Shown here one piece after another: positions 30,614-40,467 of a stretch of DNA of 53,859 bases. Both the position numbers and the translations under genes were made by a program. How positions within the stretch are numbered: the first letter of the stretch is position 1; every line of letters starts with the position of its first letter. Location: contig JAUCBJ010008148.1 in NCBI GenBank assembly GCA_032718475.1, positions 1 to 53,859 of the forward strand, read 5' to 3'. Under the pieces are notes generated by a model, which saw nothing but the letters and a program-made list of their open reading frames with translations, was not told the origin of the DNA and ran no database searches. This stretch comes from Nemertoderma westbladi (Eukaryota > Xenacoelomorpha > Nemertodermatida > Nemertodermatidae).

Positions 30614-32074
30614 ATGAGCCAGTCGGGAGAGACGACGCCAACGCGGACCCCGGACGAAGAGTTAACGATCCGCGAGGCTGCAACCAGGCAGTACAGGCCC
30701 ACAACGCCGGACCCGTCGGTAACGGGTCATCCGGCAGCTCAAGATGAGGGGGGCCGCCTGGAACCCAAGGTCGAGTCGAGAGAAGGAGGGAGCGAGACGG
30801 AGGGAGACGAAGACGAGTCGACATGGGATGTGGGTCGAGGTACTGATGTCGCGGGCCAGCCACAGGCCGATAGCGACGAACGACCCACCGAGACGACGAC
30901 GGCGGGGCCGACGGTGCGACGCCGGACCCGGAGAGACGACGGAGAAGTCGGTACCGATGTCGTCGGCCAGGTACAGGTCGAGGGCGACGGACGGCCCACC
31001 GGAACGGCGACGGTGGGGCCGCCGGTACGACGTCGAACCCGGAGAGACGGAGGAGAGGTCGGCGACGAGGACGTCGGGGTCTCCGATCGACTTCGACGGG
31101 CCTACAACGCTACCCGGAGACTACTAGAGGAGGCCAGAAAGGGGAAAACGATAGACGAGGTAAAACTAAAGTCAGGACTAGGTAAGTCGGACAGACATTT
31201 ATATTATCTAATGCGCTTCGGGCAGAGAGAATTGGCCGAGGAGAGAGCGAGAAGGGTTGCCGAGGAACTGTATGACTCATGGCGGCACGGGGGTATACAA
31301 CCTAGTGTAGTGTACATAGGGCCATACTTAATCGATGCCCGGGGTATAAAATCAGTGGGTTGGAACAGACCTGAGGAGGGCGAATCCGAGGTTGACCCCA
31401 CGGATTCGGTCTCGTCGGTCGGAGGGAGTTCCGGGAGTAGGGGGAAAGTTAGTAGGACGGGAAGGCGGAGGGAATCCGTCAGAACCGATAAGTCTGCTAC
31501 ATCCTCCACAAAAGAAAGAGTGGTGAGAGAGATAGATGCCGCGTACCGTCTCGACCTGATAGAGCAAGGTCAGAGGGAGATGGATAAACAGTTAGAGGAG
31601 GGGAGAATGCGGCTAGAGAGGGAAACGGTATTGATTAGAGAAACCGGAGAGAGGGCTGAAAGGGCTTTGAGAAGCCTTAGGGAGTATGAGGAAATAGAGA
31701 GAAAGGAACAAGAGGGGCGTGTGGCGGAACGTAAGGAGCGTGAGGCGAGAGAGGAGGCGGAACGTAAGGAGCGTGGGGCAAGACTACGGGAGGAAGTTAG
31801 GAGAGTGACAGAGTTGGCCGAACAGAGCGAACGGGAGTGTAGGGAGAGAATGGCAAAGGAGGAGTGTGAGCGAAAAGAATTAAAGAGACGCCAAAGTGAG
31901 CTTGCGGGGCATAGGATTAGGGGCGCGCGCGAGCTGCAACTGGTGCGGGCAGGGGCGTCTGAGAGCGGGACTGGCTCGAGTATTTTAGGGGAGCCAGGGG
32001 CCGTGGATACATTTATTAATACCCCACTTACAGGGACCGCACGACAGACCCAAAACTGGTGTGACCGTACGGGC
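30614..32074 (+). CDS. Gag-region segment 1 (disordered, then coiled coil), element C
   Basis: The ATG at 30614 is the first after the leader. Residues 1-165 are acidic and disordered, with two copies of a unit containing GPxVRRRTRRD(D/G)GEVG. Residues 165-220 form a compact part (LRRAYNATRRLLEEARKG, then YYLMRFGQREL). After a serine/glycine linker comes a long charged coiled coil (about residues 300-440: many Glu, Arg and Lys in heptads, e.g. EQEGRVAERKEREAREEAER). The frame ends in glycines encoded by the G12 run at 32075-32086 and stops at 32089; the reading clearly continues in another frame. This is upstream of the recognisable BEL Gag domain and I know no homologue. Self-assembly through the coiled coil is a reasonable inference. 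Confidence 0.6.
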
Positions 32075-32086
32075 GGGGGGGGGGGG

Positions 32087-32997
32087 TAATAATGATAATG
32101 GTACAGTAGACGTGGTTAATATTAATAGTACCGTATGGGATAATTCTAATCAAACCTTTATTCCAGGAAATACTTTGCCTAGTGGTAGTAATTTAAATTT
32201 AAATCAGAATAATCCTAATATTAATGTAGAAAATGATTCTAATATTAGTGTAGTTGCACAAAATAATCCAAGTAATTTAAATAATAGCCCGAATTCGAAC
32301 CTACAAAATAATTTAAGTAACGCAATTGCGCAAAATAATCCAAATAATTTAAATAATGATCCAAGCCCGAATTTACAAAATAATTCAGATAGTGTAGTCG
32401 CGCAAGATAATTCAAATGATTTTATTTCGAACGAACAAATTAATTCCGTTTACAATATGGGTGCTATTAATGTAAACACGTCGGGCGTGTATAGCCAGAC
32501 AGATGGGGCCCTGGTAGGCCACGTAGTTAGTAGGCCGGAAGTAGCTGGGTTAGGTAGACCCGGCGAGGGCCTGGTAGGCCACGTAGTTAGTAGGCAGGGA
32601 GTGGCTGGGTTGGACAGACCCAGCGAGGGCCTGGTAGGCCACGTAGTTGGTAGGCAGGGAGTGGCTGGGTTGGATAGACCCAGCGAGGGCCTGGTAGGCC
32701 ACGTAGTTGGTAGGCAGGGAGTGGCTGGGTTGGATAGACCCAGCGAGGGCCTGGTAGGCCACGTAGTTGGTAGGCAGGGAGTGGCTGGGTTGGATAGACC
32801 CAGCGAGGGCCTGGTAGGCCACGTAGTTGGTAGGCAGGGAGTGGCTGGGTTGGATAGACCCAGCGGGGGCCTGGTGGGCCACGCAATAGCAGAGGGAGAG
32901 GCGGGGGTGAATAGACCCGACCGCGGTAGGGCTGATGTGTCGACTAGAGAGGGATATAGTAGCGGGGTGAGAGATAGCGAAGTTAGATGTGGCGAGT
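32087..32997 (+). CDS. Gag-region segment 2 (Asn-rich, then 20-residue repeats), element C
   Basis: This segment is read in the frame that opens at 32061 and stops at 33041. The first 120 residues are extremely rich in Asn (NNPSNLNNSPNSNLQNN type), coded by AT-rich DNA in an otherwise GC-rich element. Then come six copies of a 20-residue unit (GLVGHVVGRQGVAGLDRPSE) encoded by 60-bp tandem repeats. The end (DSEVRCGEWGGGGG) runs into the G16 tract at 32998-33013, where the reading switches frame again. Low-complexity Asn-rich stretches of this kind can drive protein condensation. No enzymatic motif is present. Confidence 0.5.
32509..32890 (+). repeat. 60-bp tandem repeats, six copies and a partial seventh
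   Basis: Copies start at about 32509, 32569, 32629, 32689, 32749 and 32809, each with CTGGTAGGCCACGTAGTTGG and GTGGCTGGGTTGGATAGACC. Copies 3-6 are almost identical, copy 1 is the most diverged. The period of 60 keeps the frame. Confidence 0.95.
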
Positions 32998-33013
32998 GGG
33001 GGGGGGGGGGGGG

Positions 33014-33921
33014 CTACAGGGGCCCCACAACAGCGAGTTAGCGGCGAAAGGGGGGGGGGGGGCAGAGAGTGTCCCACAGCCGTCAGCGGATAATGCGCGG
33101 GCCGAAATAGGTAAACCGCAACACCCGGCGACGGAGAGTAGTAGGGGGATTGCGAGTATCCCCAGCGACGTGCGACCGAGCAGAGAGAGACAGGTTGACG
33201 TCGTGAGAGGGCGGACGAAGCGTCGAGCCCGATCAGAAGAGGGAAGAAGAACAGTCGGGTTTAACCGGGAGGTCGACGAGAGATCTCACGAGCGGGAACA
33301 CTCCACTGAAAGGAGAAGAAGAGAAGACAGTAGTAGAAGTATCGCCGCGAACGATAGAAGAGCGAGGACGGATAGCGAGCCGTCGGTAGTCGAGATGAGA
33401 ACAGAGAGTGAGTGGGGTCGAACTCCGGGAGATTGCCGTCGCCCCGGAGAGATGCGACCTGGCGGGGCGCACTACGCGCCGAGAGAGGGGTACGCGATGT
33501 ACCGGTACGAAGATGAGGACAGTAGAGAGGGGGGTCGAAGAGAAACTTTCCGACGGAATGTACCTACCGATCGAGAATACGGTAGCCGCAGGGAGGATTA
33601 TTCGAGAAGAATAAACTTCGATCCCGAGCGACACATGCAGACTGTAGGACATACTGTAGGCCTTACTGCACATACCATAGGCCATACTGAGAGAGGCTAT
33701 GTAGGCGATAGGATAGCGCGGACGACGGGATTAAACCCGGAAGTCGCGGAATACATACCGGCGAGTAGGCCAGAAGCTGATAGGCCTATACCGGTACCAG
33801 TACAGCAGTATGACTACAGCATGCAGGGACATAACATATACCCAGGGGAGGGGGGAATTATTGCGGATAGGTGTATGGGCCCCAACATATTAACATCAAC
33901 CCCAGTACCAAACATACCGGT
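33014..33921 (+). CDS. Gag-region segment 3 (basic, Arg/Glu-rich), element C
   Basis: This segment is read in the frame that opens at 32987 and stops at 33940. It starts with glycines from the G16 tract, passes a second G13 tract (33050-33062) without a frame change, and is then highly charged with many Arg, Glu and Asp (RRREDSSRSIAANDRRARTD). The last part (GHTVGLTAHTIGHTERG) is a short His/Thr/Gly repeat. It ends in glycines from the G11 tract at 33922-33932, after which the reading continues in the frame of the Gag-Pol ORF. No known domain. The charge pattern would suit RNA binding. Confidence 0.5.
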
Positions 33922-34052
33922 GGGGGGGGGGGCAGGGTGACATTCCCCCATCACAATATCAACAATATACCCCGATAGGAGCAAGAACAACGAGACCCTT
34001 GGATGAAAATAGGTCGTGAGACACAGAAATATGGAGGGGGCCGCTACCCCCG

Positions 34053-37000
34053 ATGACATACCCAAGTCAAAGAAAGTCAAGAAATAGGACGGACGGATTG
34101 CACCAGACAGGAGAAACTATGCAGCACCCATCGAATCCATTGGAAGCGCAGGCGATGGGGATGGCCACGTTGATCGATGCGTTGAAAACAAGGATCGAGT
34201 TACCACCCGTGGAACCATTCAAATTCGATGGGAGTAGGCCGGAAGAATATTTACAGTTTTGGCGCATGTATAGTAACGAGATACTAACAAAGAACTTGAC
34301 GCAGGCGGAGTGCCTAAAGTATCTGCAAGTATACACGGGAGGCCCAGCATACGATATCGTGAGGCAATATCAAGGAATAGAGGGCGGCTTCACGACAGCA
34401 TGGCGGGCACTGGATAGGGAATACGGGCACCCGGCCAAGATCATCAGACAGACACTAAGAGGCATAACATCGGGTGGCCTACAGGATAATCCCGTTAGCA
34501 TGAAGACATTTGCTAACAAAGTTGAAAAGGCGCTAATCATGCTGAAGACGCTAGACGCGCCATACGAGCTCAACGCGTCCAACAACATCACAACGATAGC
34601 GCAGGCACTACCAAACTGGCTGCGCAACAAGTGGAGGAAAATCGCCTTCTCCACTCGAGATAAGAAGGGTGCGGAACCAGGTTTAGAAGAAATGTCAAAC
34701 TTCTTAAACTACGAGGCTGAACTAATAACTGACCCAGTCTATAGCGAAGATAGCCTGGGAAAGGGACCGAAAACAGATTACCATAGACCGAAACCAGACC
34801 ACAATACATCAAACGCATTACCGAGGCTCAGGCAATCATTACCATATGCAGCAACGCAGGGGACTACGAGTCCACAGCTAGCCAAAGATAAGACCACACC
34901 ATGGAACGGACAGGGGAACAATAACAACACAAATAAATACAACCCCAGTACGTCCAGTAGGCCGAATCCAAACAATAAGAACAGTAGGGACTTTGGTACA
35001 AACGCAACTGCGATACGCAATGCACTGTACAAAGAGGGCTACGATCCAAAGAGCAAATGCCAGCTACACGCAAATGCGCTTCATCAAACCATGAACTGCA
35101 GGTACTGGCAGGCGCTACCTAGGCAAGACCAGATAGATTATGCGTTCAGCAACAAAATCTGCTCGCGATGTGTAATGAGTGGACATAGAGCAAGGGAGTG
35201 CAAGAAGAAGCCGATCAAGTTTGGTCAGAGGAGGGGCCAAACGATGGCGACGAGCACAGTAGGGGTGAAGAAGAGAGGAACGGTGCTACTTGGAGTAGTA
35301 CCCGTGCGAGTGATTGGGGAAGGCAATCGATCAGTAACAACACTAATGCTAGTTGATAGTGGAGCTGCCTTCACACTAGTCGAGGAATGGGTGGCCGAAG
35401 AGATAGGATTGAGAACGAGGCCAAGCAGAATGGCGGTAACAACCATCTCTAGCAAAGATGAGATCCTGGAGATGAGAACAGGACGGTGCGCAATTGCAGC
35501 AGTGGCACCGGGATGCGACTATGGGGCAACCATCAACCCCATCCAAGTGATAGAGTCAATTAATATCAATGCCAGGCGGCCAACCAACATCGAGGTCGAG
35601 CAATATAAATTCCTGGACGACATTGACTTCTCAATCCCAGACGTGGACGTTAGGAAGGTATCCATCATAGTAGGAATGGACTGCCCAACGGCCCACGAAA
35701 GAATGCAAACGGTCTTCGGCAAAGACAAGCAGAGTGACCCGGTGGCGATATTAACTCCATTCGGGTGGACGCTGAGTGGTCCAATCAAGAGCAAGATACC
35801 ATTTAGGATGTCGGAGACATCAGGCTGCATGTTCGCGGGAACAATGCAGGAAATAGGTGATGAGGGAGCAGAGGAGCAGCTTAAAAGACTGCTCAGACAA
35901 GATTTCGAAGGACTGAAAGAGACCGGGGTCGGGACCTCGGTAGAAGACAAGCAGGCTTTACAAAGCGTGGAGGAAACGATGACATGCAATGAGGGGCGGT
36001 ATACTATAGGAATGGTATGGAAACTACTGAAGATACCGCTGCCCGATAACAGAGGGATGGTACTCACGAGACTCCGCAAGCTGAAACAAACACTAAAACG
36101 GAGCCCCGAGAAGAATGAGTACATCCACAGAACGATTAAGAAGTACGTCGAGAAAGGATGGGCCGTGGAGTTACCGGTGGACGAACCGAACACGGACAGG
36201 ACATATTACCTGCCACTCCACGTGGCTTTAGACCCAAAGAAAGGTAAACTGCGGATGGTGGTTGACGCATCGGCAAAGACCAACGGAAAATGCTTAAACG
36301 ACTATCTGTTAGAGGGCCCAAACATATACAACTCGGGCATAGAGGTCCTACTTAGATTTAGAAACGGGAAACACGCCTTCACGTGTGACATAGAAGGCAT
36401 GTTCAACCAAGTCCGTGTAACTGAGGAAGATAGCGACAGTCAACGCTTCTTATGGTATAACGGCGAGGAAGAACCGTCGATAATACCAGCATATAAGATG
36501 GTAGTACAAAACATGGGGGCCAAGTCGTCCTCATTTACGACGACTATGGCAGTGAGAGACACAGTGAAGGGGAAGGAAGATAGATACAGCAGTAGGGCCG
36601 TCGATATGATTCGACGCGGCTTCTACGTAGACGATGGAATGGAGTCTGGAAATACGGTTAAGGAGATACTGGACACGGGGCGCGAGGTTCGCGACATCCT
36701 AAAAGGATCCGGCTTTAACCTCACCAAATTCCAATCCAGTTCGGAAGAATTTATTAAGGCGATAGAGGACAAGAGGCCAGAATCGACCATGGATAATCCC
36801 ACAACAGCCAAGGGGCAGGACATAGCGAATAAGAGAACAGAATCTAAACAGAAGGCATTGGGAATCGTGTGGGACAGAGAGACAGACGAACTGAAGTATC
36901 AGCTGAGCCAGGAGGGCGCAGACATCCACACGAAGAGGGGCTATGTATCGTATATAGCAAGGATATACGATCCCCTAGGCCTAGCATCCCCATTATTAGT

Positions 37001-37109
37001 CACGGGGAAACAGATACTCAAGAGAGTATACAAATTGAAGGATGAGTGGGACGTAGAGGTACCAGAGGAAATCAAGAAACAGTGGAGTAAGTGGACAGGG
37101 GACTTGTAG
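34053..37109 (+). CDS. Gag-Pol part 1: Gag domain, zinc knuckle, protease, reverse transcriptase (element C)
   Basis: Residues 35-220 match the BEL/Pao Gag domain (PFKFDGSRPEEYLQFWRMY; DUF1759 type). A CCHC zinc knuckle (CSRCVMSGHRAREC) is at residues 370-383. The aspartic protease has its catalytic DSG at residue 435 (MLVDSGAAFTLV), followed by the DUF1758-like region. The reverse transcriptase has RMVVDASAK, TCDIEGMFNQV and the catalytic YVDD at residues 858-861, followed by the Pao-type connection ending YIARIYDPLGLASPLL. Upstream, the same frame is open back to a TGA at 34017-34019 and beyond it to the G11 tract, so the ATG at 34053 may not be the real start of the protein. It ends at a single TAG (37107-37109), after which the same frame goes on. 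Confidence 0.9.
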   Translation: MTYPSQRKSRNRTDGLHQTGETMQHPSNPLEAQAMGMATLIDALKTRIELPPVEPFKFDGSRPEEYLQFWRMYSNEILTKNLTQAECLKYLQVYTGGPAYDIVRQYQGIEGGFTTAWRALDREYGHPAKIIRQTLRGITSGGLQDNPVSMKTFANKVEKALIMLKTLDAPYELNASNNITTIAQALPNWLRNKWRKIAFSTRDKKGAEPGLEEMSNFLNYEAELITDPVYSEDSLGKGPKTDYHRPKPDHNTSNALPRLRQSLPYAATQGTTSPQLAKDKTTPWNGQGNNNNTNKYNPSTSSRPNPNNKNSRDFGTNATAIRNALYKEGYDPKSKCQLHANALHQTMNCRYWQALPRQDQIDYAFSNKICSRCVMSGHRARECKKKPIKFGQRRGQTMATSTVGVKKRGTVLLGVVPVRVIGEGNRSVTTLMLVDSGAAFTLVEEWVAEEIGLRTRPSRMAVTTISSKDEILEMRTGRCAIAAVAPGCDYGATINPIQVIESININARRPTNIEVEQYKFLDDIDFSIPDVDVRKVSIIVGMDCPTAHERMQTVFGKDKQSDPVAILTPFGWTLSGPIKSKIPFRMSETSGCMFAGTMQEIGDEGAEEQLKRLLRQDFEGLKETGVGTSVEDKQALQSVEETMTCNEGRYTIGMVWKLLKIPLPDNRGMVLTRLRKLKQTLKRSPEKNEYIHRTIKKYVEKGWAVELPVDEPNTDRTYYLPLHVALDPKKGKLRMVVDASAKTNGKCLNDYLLEGPNIYNSGIEVLLRFRNGKHAFTCDIEGMFNQVRVTEEDSDSQRFLWYNGEEEPSIIPAYKMVVQNMGAKSSSFTTTMAVRDTVKGKEDRYSSRAVDMIRRGFYVDDGMESGNTVKEILDTGREVRDILKGSGFNLTKFQSSSEEFIKAIEDKRPESTMDNPTTAKGQDIANKRTESKQKALGIVWDRETDELKYQLSQEGADIHTKRGYVSYIARIYDPLGLASPLLVTGKQILKRVYKLKDEWDVEVPEEIKKQWSKWTGDL

Positions 37110-37112
37110 AAG

Positions 37113-39263
37113 ATGGGAACATACAACATGCCACGAGTGTATTTCCCGGATGGGAACATGACGAATCTGGACTTACACATGTTCTCCGATGCGTCGTTGG
37201 AGGCGTACGGAGCGGCACTCTATTTAGTACAACGAGAGGGGGCTCAAAAGCCCAGACTAGCCTTTAGCAAAGCAAAGTCGACGCCGCCAGATTCAGCATC
37301 AGTTCCCAAGTTAGAATTGACAGCTGCGAGACTAGGAGTTAGAGCCACAGCCCACCTAGTGGATACTATTCCCAACATAGTGGAGACACACTACTGGACG
37401 GACTCCATGGTAGTGCTTGGTTGGCTACATAACGAAAGGACGAGATACCCGATATTCGTCGCAAATAGAGTGGACGAAATAAGGGCGACCACAGAACTGG
37501 AAAGGTGGCACTATTGCCCAACAGACGAGAACCCAGCGGACTTGTTGTCGAGGGGCGTGGTACGCCACACTTTCTTGAAGAATGAGGTATTGTGGCAACA
37601 TGGGCCACAATTTCTGAGCGATAAGGAGGCCTGGCCGCCGATGAGAAAGGTGGATCCGGGCTCAGAAGTAGTGTCAGAGGGAGAAGAAGGAGATTCAGAG
37701 GGAGAAGAGATATACTCACAGATGGTGAGGGAGATTAGGGACGTGCAACCAAAACGAGAACTGTGCGATAACCCGACGGATAAACTCCTCAGCTACAGTT
37801 CTAGTTGGTATAAGACCAAGAAACTAGTGGCGTACTGGAGAGCCTTCGGGAATTTCCTCGCGGGAGTCGGCAAAGACAAGAAGATCAGGACATCCATAGA
37901 TCTGGAAGGAGCGGCCAAGGCGATCATCCGCTATGAACAACGAAAGAACTATGGCGACGAGGTGGAACGCGTCGGTAACCAACAACACCTTCGACGGGAC
38001 AGCGAGCTGATCGCGCTGTCGCCACAACTTAACGACGACGGGATTCTAGTGATGAATTCTAGGGTGGGATACAACAACAGCATAATTGTGCCACCGAAGC
38101 CCATCATCATCCCCATGGGATCGCCGATAGTTCACCAGATTATCTGGGACTCCCACAAGTCGATATTGCACGGGGGCACCAACAGGACTCTCACGGAGAT
38201 AAGGAGGACCTTTTGGGTCAAACAATTAAGGAAGAAGGTAAAAGCGGTGGTGGGGCAGTGCCAGACCTGCCGACGAGCGAAGAAGGAGCGAGCCATACAA
38301 GAGATGGCGCCACTACCAGCTAGTAGAGTAAGACAGCACGACCTGCCATTTACGCATTGCGGTGTGGACATGTTCGGGCCGATAAAGATCAAGGTGATGC
38401 GGCACACGGAGAAACGCTATGGCATTATCTTCGTATGTAACAACACACGGGCAGTAGGGATAGAACTCGCCCAGGATGCAACCGCATCAGCATTCATTAA
38501 TGCCTTAGAAAGATTTAGAGACCGCAAAGGTGGGACGATCGCAGTGATATACAGCGACAACAGCACAAACTTTGTGGGCGCAGAGAATGAGATGGCCGAG
38601 GCCTTGGAAATCTTGGAAGGGGAGGAAGTCAGGGCGGCCATGAGACGACGACAAGTTAAGTGGGAGAAAAGGACGCCATATGCACCACATACACTAGGAT
38701 GCGTCGAGAGACTGGTGGGCAGTTCAAAGCGTCTAATGACGAAGCTAATGAACACCCACATGGTCACTGAGGACGTCTTACGGACAGTGCTTGCGAAGTG
38801 CGAGGGAATCATTAATAGCAGACCGCTATATCCGGAGAATGATGACCCTGAATCACTAGACGTGCTGACGCCTAGCCATTTCCTGATGGAAAGGCCAGTG
38901 ACCATCGATATGCGGGGTGTAGACCCAGATGATATACACTCCCACCAGAGTTGGAAAGTCGCTAAAGCAATAAGCGCAGAGTATTGGAGGAGGTGGGTAG
39001 AAGAATACCTACCCGCACTCCATAAAAGAAGCAAATGGAGGAAGCCGAATAGAGAGTTGAAAGAGGGAGATCTCGTAATCGTTACGGACGATACTATCAT
39101 CAACAACCAATGGCGGTTGGCGAGAATTGTAGGCACTTACTCCGACGAGGACGGAAGAGTCCGATCGGTAGAAGTGCGGATAGGTGGTAAGATAGGTGCG
39201 AAGGATAGAAAAACCTACAGGAGAGCTGTAGGGAAATGCTGTCTCCTAGAAGGGGCACCTTAA
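37113..39263 (+). CDS. Pol part 2: RNase H and integrase (element C)
   Basis: This is the same reading frame as part 1, separated only by TAG. RNase H: LDLHMFSDASLEAYGAALY, KLELTAA, YWTDSMVVLGWL and ENPADLLSRG carry the four acidic residues. Integrase: a His...Cys zinc region (HQIIWDSHKS ... CQTCRRAKK), then catalytic D in CGVDMFG, D in YSDNSTNF and E in GCVERLVGS, and a C-terminal DUF5641-like part (WRRWVEEYLPAL, GDLVIVTDD, WRLARIV). All catalytic residues are kept, which fits a young copy. It could be expressed only if the TAG is read through or if other copies lack it. It ends at 39263. Confidence 0.92.
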   Translation: MGTYNMPRVYFPDGNMTNLDLHMFSDASLEAYGAALYLVQREGAQKPRLAFSKAKSTPPDSASVPKLELTAARLGVRATAHLVDTIPNIVETHYWTDSMVVLGWLHNERTRYPIFVANRVDEIRATTELERWHYCPTDENPADLLSRGVVRHTFLKNEVLWQHGPQFLSDKEAWPPMRKVDPGSEVVSEGEEGDSEGEEIYSQMVREIRDVQPKRELCDNPTDKLLSYSSSWYKTKKLVAYWRAFGNFLAGVGKDKKIRTSIDLEGAAKAIIRYEQRKNYGDEVERVGNQQHLRRDSELIALSPQLNDDGILVMNSRVGYNNSIIVPPKPIIIPMGSPIVHQIIWDSHKSILHGGTNRTLTEIRRTFWVKQLRKKVKAVVGQCQTCRRAKKERAIQEMAPLPASRVRQHDLPFTHCGVDMFGPIKIKVMRHTEKRYGIIFVCNNTRAVGIELAQDATASAFINALERFRDRKGGTIAVIYSDNSTNFVGAENEMAEALEILEGEEVRAAMRRRQVKWEKRTPYAPHTLGCVERLVGSSKRLMTKLMNTHMVTEDVLRTVLAKCEGIINSRPLYPENDDPESLDVLTPSHFLMERPVTIDMRGVDPDDIHSHQSWKVAKAISAEYWRRWVEEYLPALHKRSKWRKPNRELKEGDLVIVTDDTIINNQWRLARIVGTYSDEDGRVRSVEVRIGGKIGAKDRKTYRRAVGKCCLLEGAP

Positions 39264-40467
39264 TGGAGTCTGAGAGGAGTTTTTAGTCGTCCAAGTTTTG
39301 GACTGAGGGGGGTGGGATTGAGGGCGAGACGCCCTTCCCACACAAAATATAAAATAAAAATAAAAATAATAAGTACATAGTAGGTACGCATTTAGTAGGC
39401 AGAAGTTAGTCAGGAGGTACGTAGTACCGCCAGTTAGTTGGAGAGTTAGAGGGTACGTAGTACCGTCAGTTAGTTGGAGAGTTAGAGGGTACGTAGTACC
39501 GTTAGTTAGTTAGAATGTTAGAGGGTATGTAGTACCGTTAGTTAGTTAGAATGTTAGAGGGTACGTAGTACCGTTAGTTAGTTAGAGTGTTAGAGGGTAC
39601 GTAATACCGTTAGTTAGTTAGAGTGCTAGAAGGTACGTAGTACCGTTAGTTAGTTAGAGTATTAGAGGGTACGTAGTACCGTTAGTTAGTTAGAGTGTTA
39701 GAGGGTACGTAGTACCGTTAGTTAGTTAGAGTTAGAGGGTACGTAGTACCGTTAGTTAGATAAGAGTTAGAGTTAGAGGGTACGTAGTACCGTTAGGTAG
39801 AGAGTTAGAGGGTACGTAGTACCATTAGTTAGAGAAGAGTTAGAGTTAGAGGGTACGTAGTACCTTTAGGTAGAGAGTTAGAAGGTACGTAGTACCGTTA
39901 GTTAGAGAAGAGTTAGTGTCAGAGGGTACGTAGTACCGTTAGTTAGTTAGAGTGTTAGAGGGTACGTAGTACCGTTAGTTAGAGGAAGAGTAAGAGGTAG
40001 AAGGGTATATATGGATATAGATATTAGTTAGCAGTTAGTAGCGAGAGGGGGGCATATGAGTACAGCTGGGTAAATCGTGTGGCCACACGACGCATACTGC
40101 TGTACTGCATAGGCCCACAGAGTAGGCCAGAATGTGGATTAGAGAATAGGATAATCCATAGGCAATAATAGGTAGTAGGACAGTAAAATCAAAATAGATA
40201 GATAAATAAATAGAATAGGGCTGAAAGTTACAAATTATGGCAACATTAGGAAAGTTATTCTAGAACATAATTAAAGTAACGGACAGAAATTGTAAATTAC
40301 GCTCATTTACTAGCTTCAAAATTAATTAGTAATAATTTAGGTTAAAAGGCGCAGTTAAGTAAGAAATAGGCCATTATCGGACCGTACAGAACATCCTAGA
40401 TACATCACTCATCTGTATTGCGCCTTGGTAAGGCACCACCTTGCAGGTGAGCGAGTGAGTGTTCGGA
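39264..40467 (+). other. Long spacer between pol and the third ORF
   Basis: There is no gene in these 1.2 kb. They hold the hairpin-repeat array (annotated separately), an AT-richer stretch (40100-40380), and, just before the third ORF, ACCTTGCAGGTGAGCGAGTG, which contains a possible splice acceptor (TTGCAG). A spliced subgenomic mRNA would be one way to express the third ORF, as in env-bearing retroelements. Confidence 0.45.
39410..39990 (+). repeat. Array of about 16 repeats carrying GGTACGTAGTACC
   Basis: The unit of about 32-44 bp is TTAGTTAGTTAGAGTGTTAG followed by AGGGTACGTAGTACCG. GGTAC and GTACC are inverted repeats around GTA, so each unit can form a small hairpin or bind a dimeric factor. 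Copies at about 39523 and 39595 carry single changes (GTATGTAG, GTAATACC). Confidence 0.9.

Noticed and set aside
32550-33077. Long - strand open frames across the 60-bp repeats (175 and 99 codons)
   Set aside because: They are produced by the period of 60 in a GC-rich repeat; the + strand reading connects to Gag.
35519-36193. - strand open frame of 224 codons under pol
   Set aside because: Lies opposite the clear protease/reverse transcriptase reading; a shadow caused by composition.
38417-39136. - strand open frame of 239 codons
   Set aside because: Opposite the integrase with all catalytic residues; shadow.
39410-39990. CRISPR-like array
   Set aside because: Linkers are themselves near-identical repeats, so there are no spacers; it is a minisatellite in a retrotransposon.
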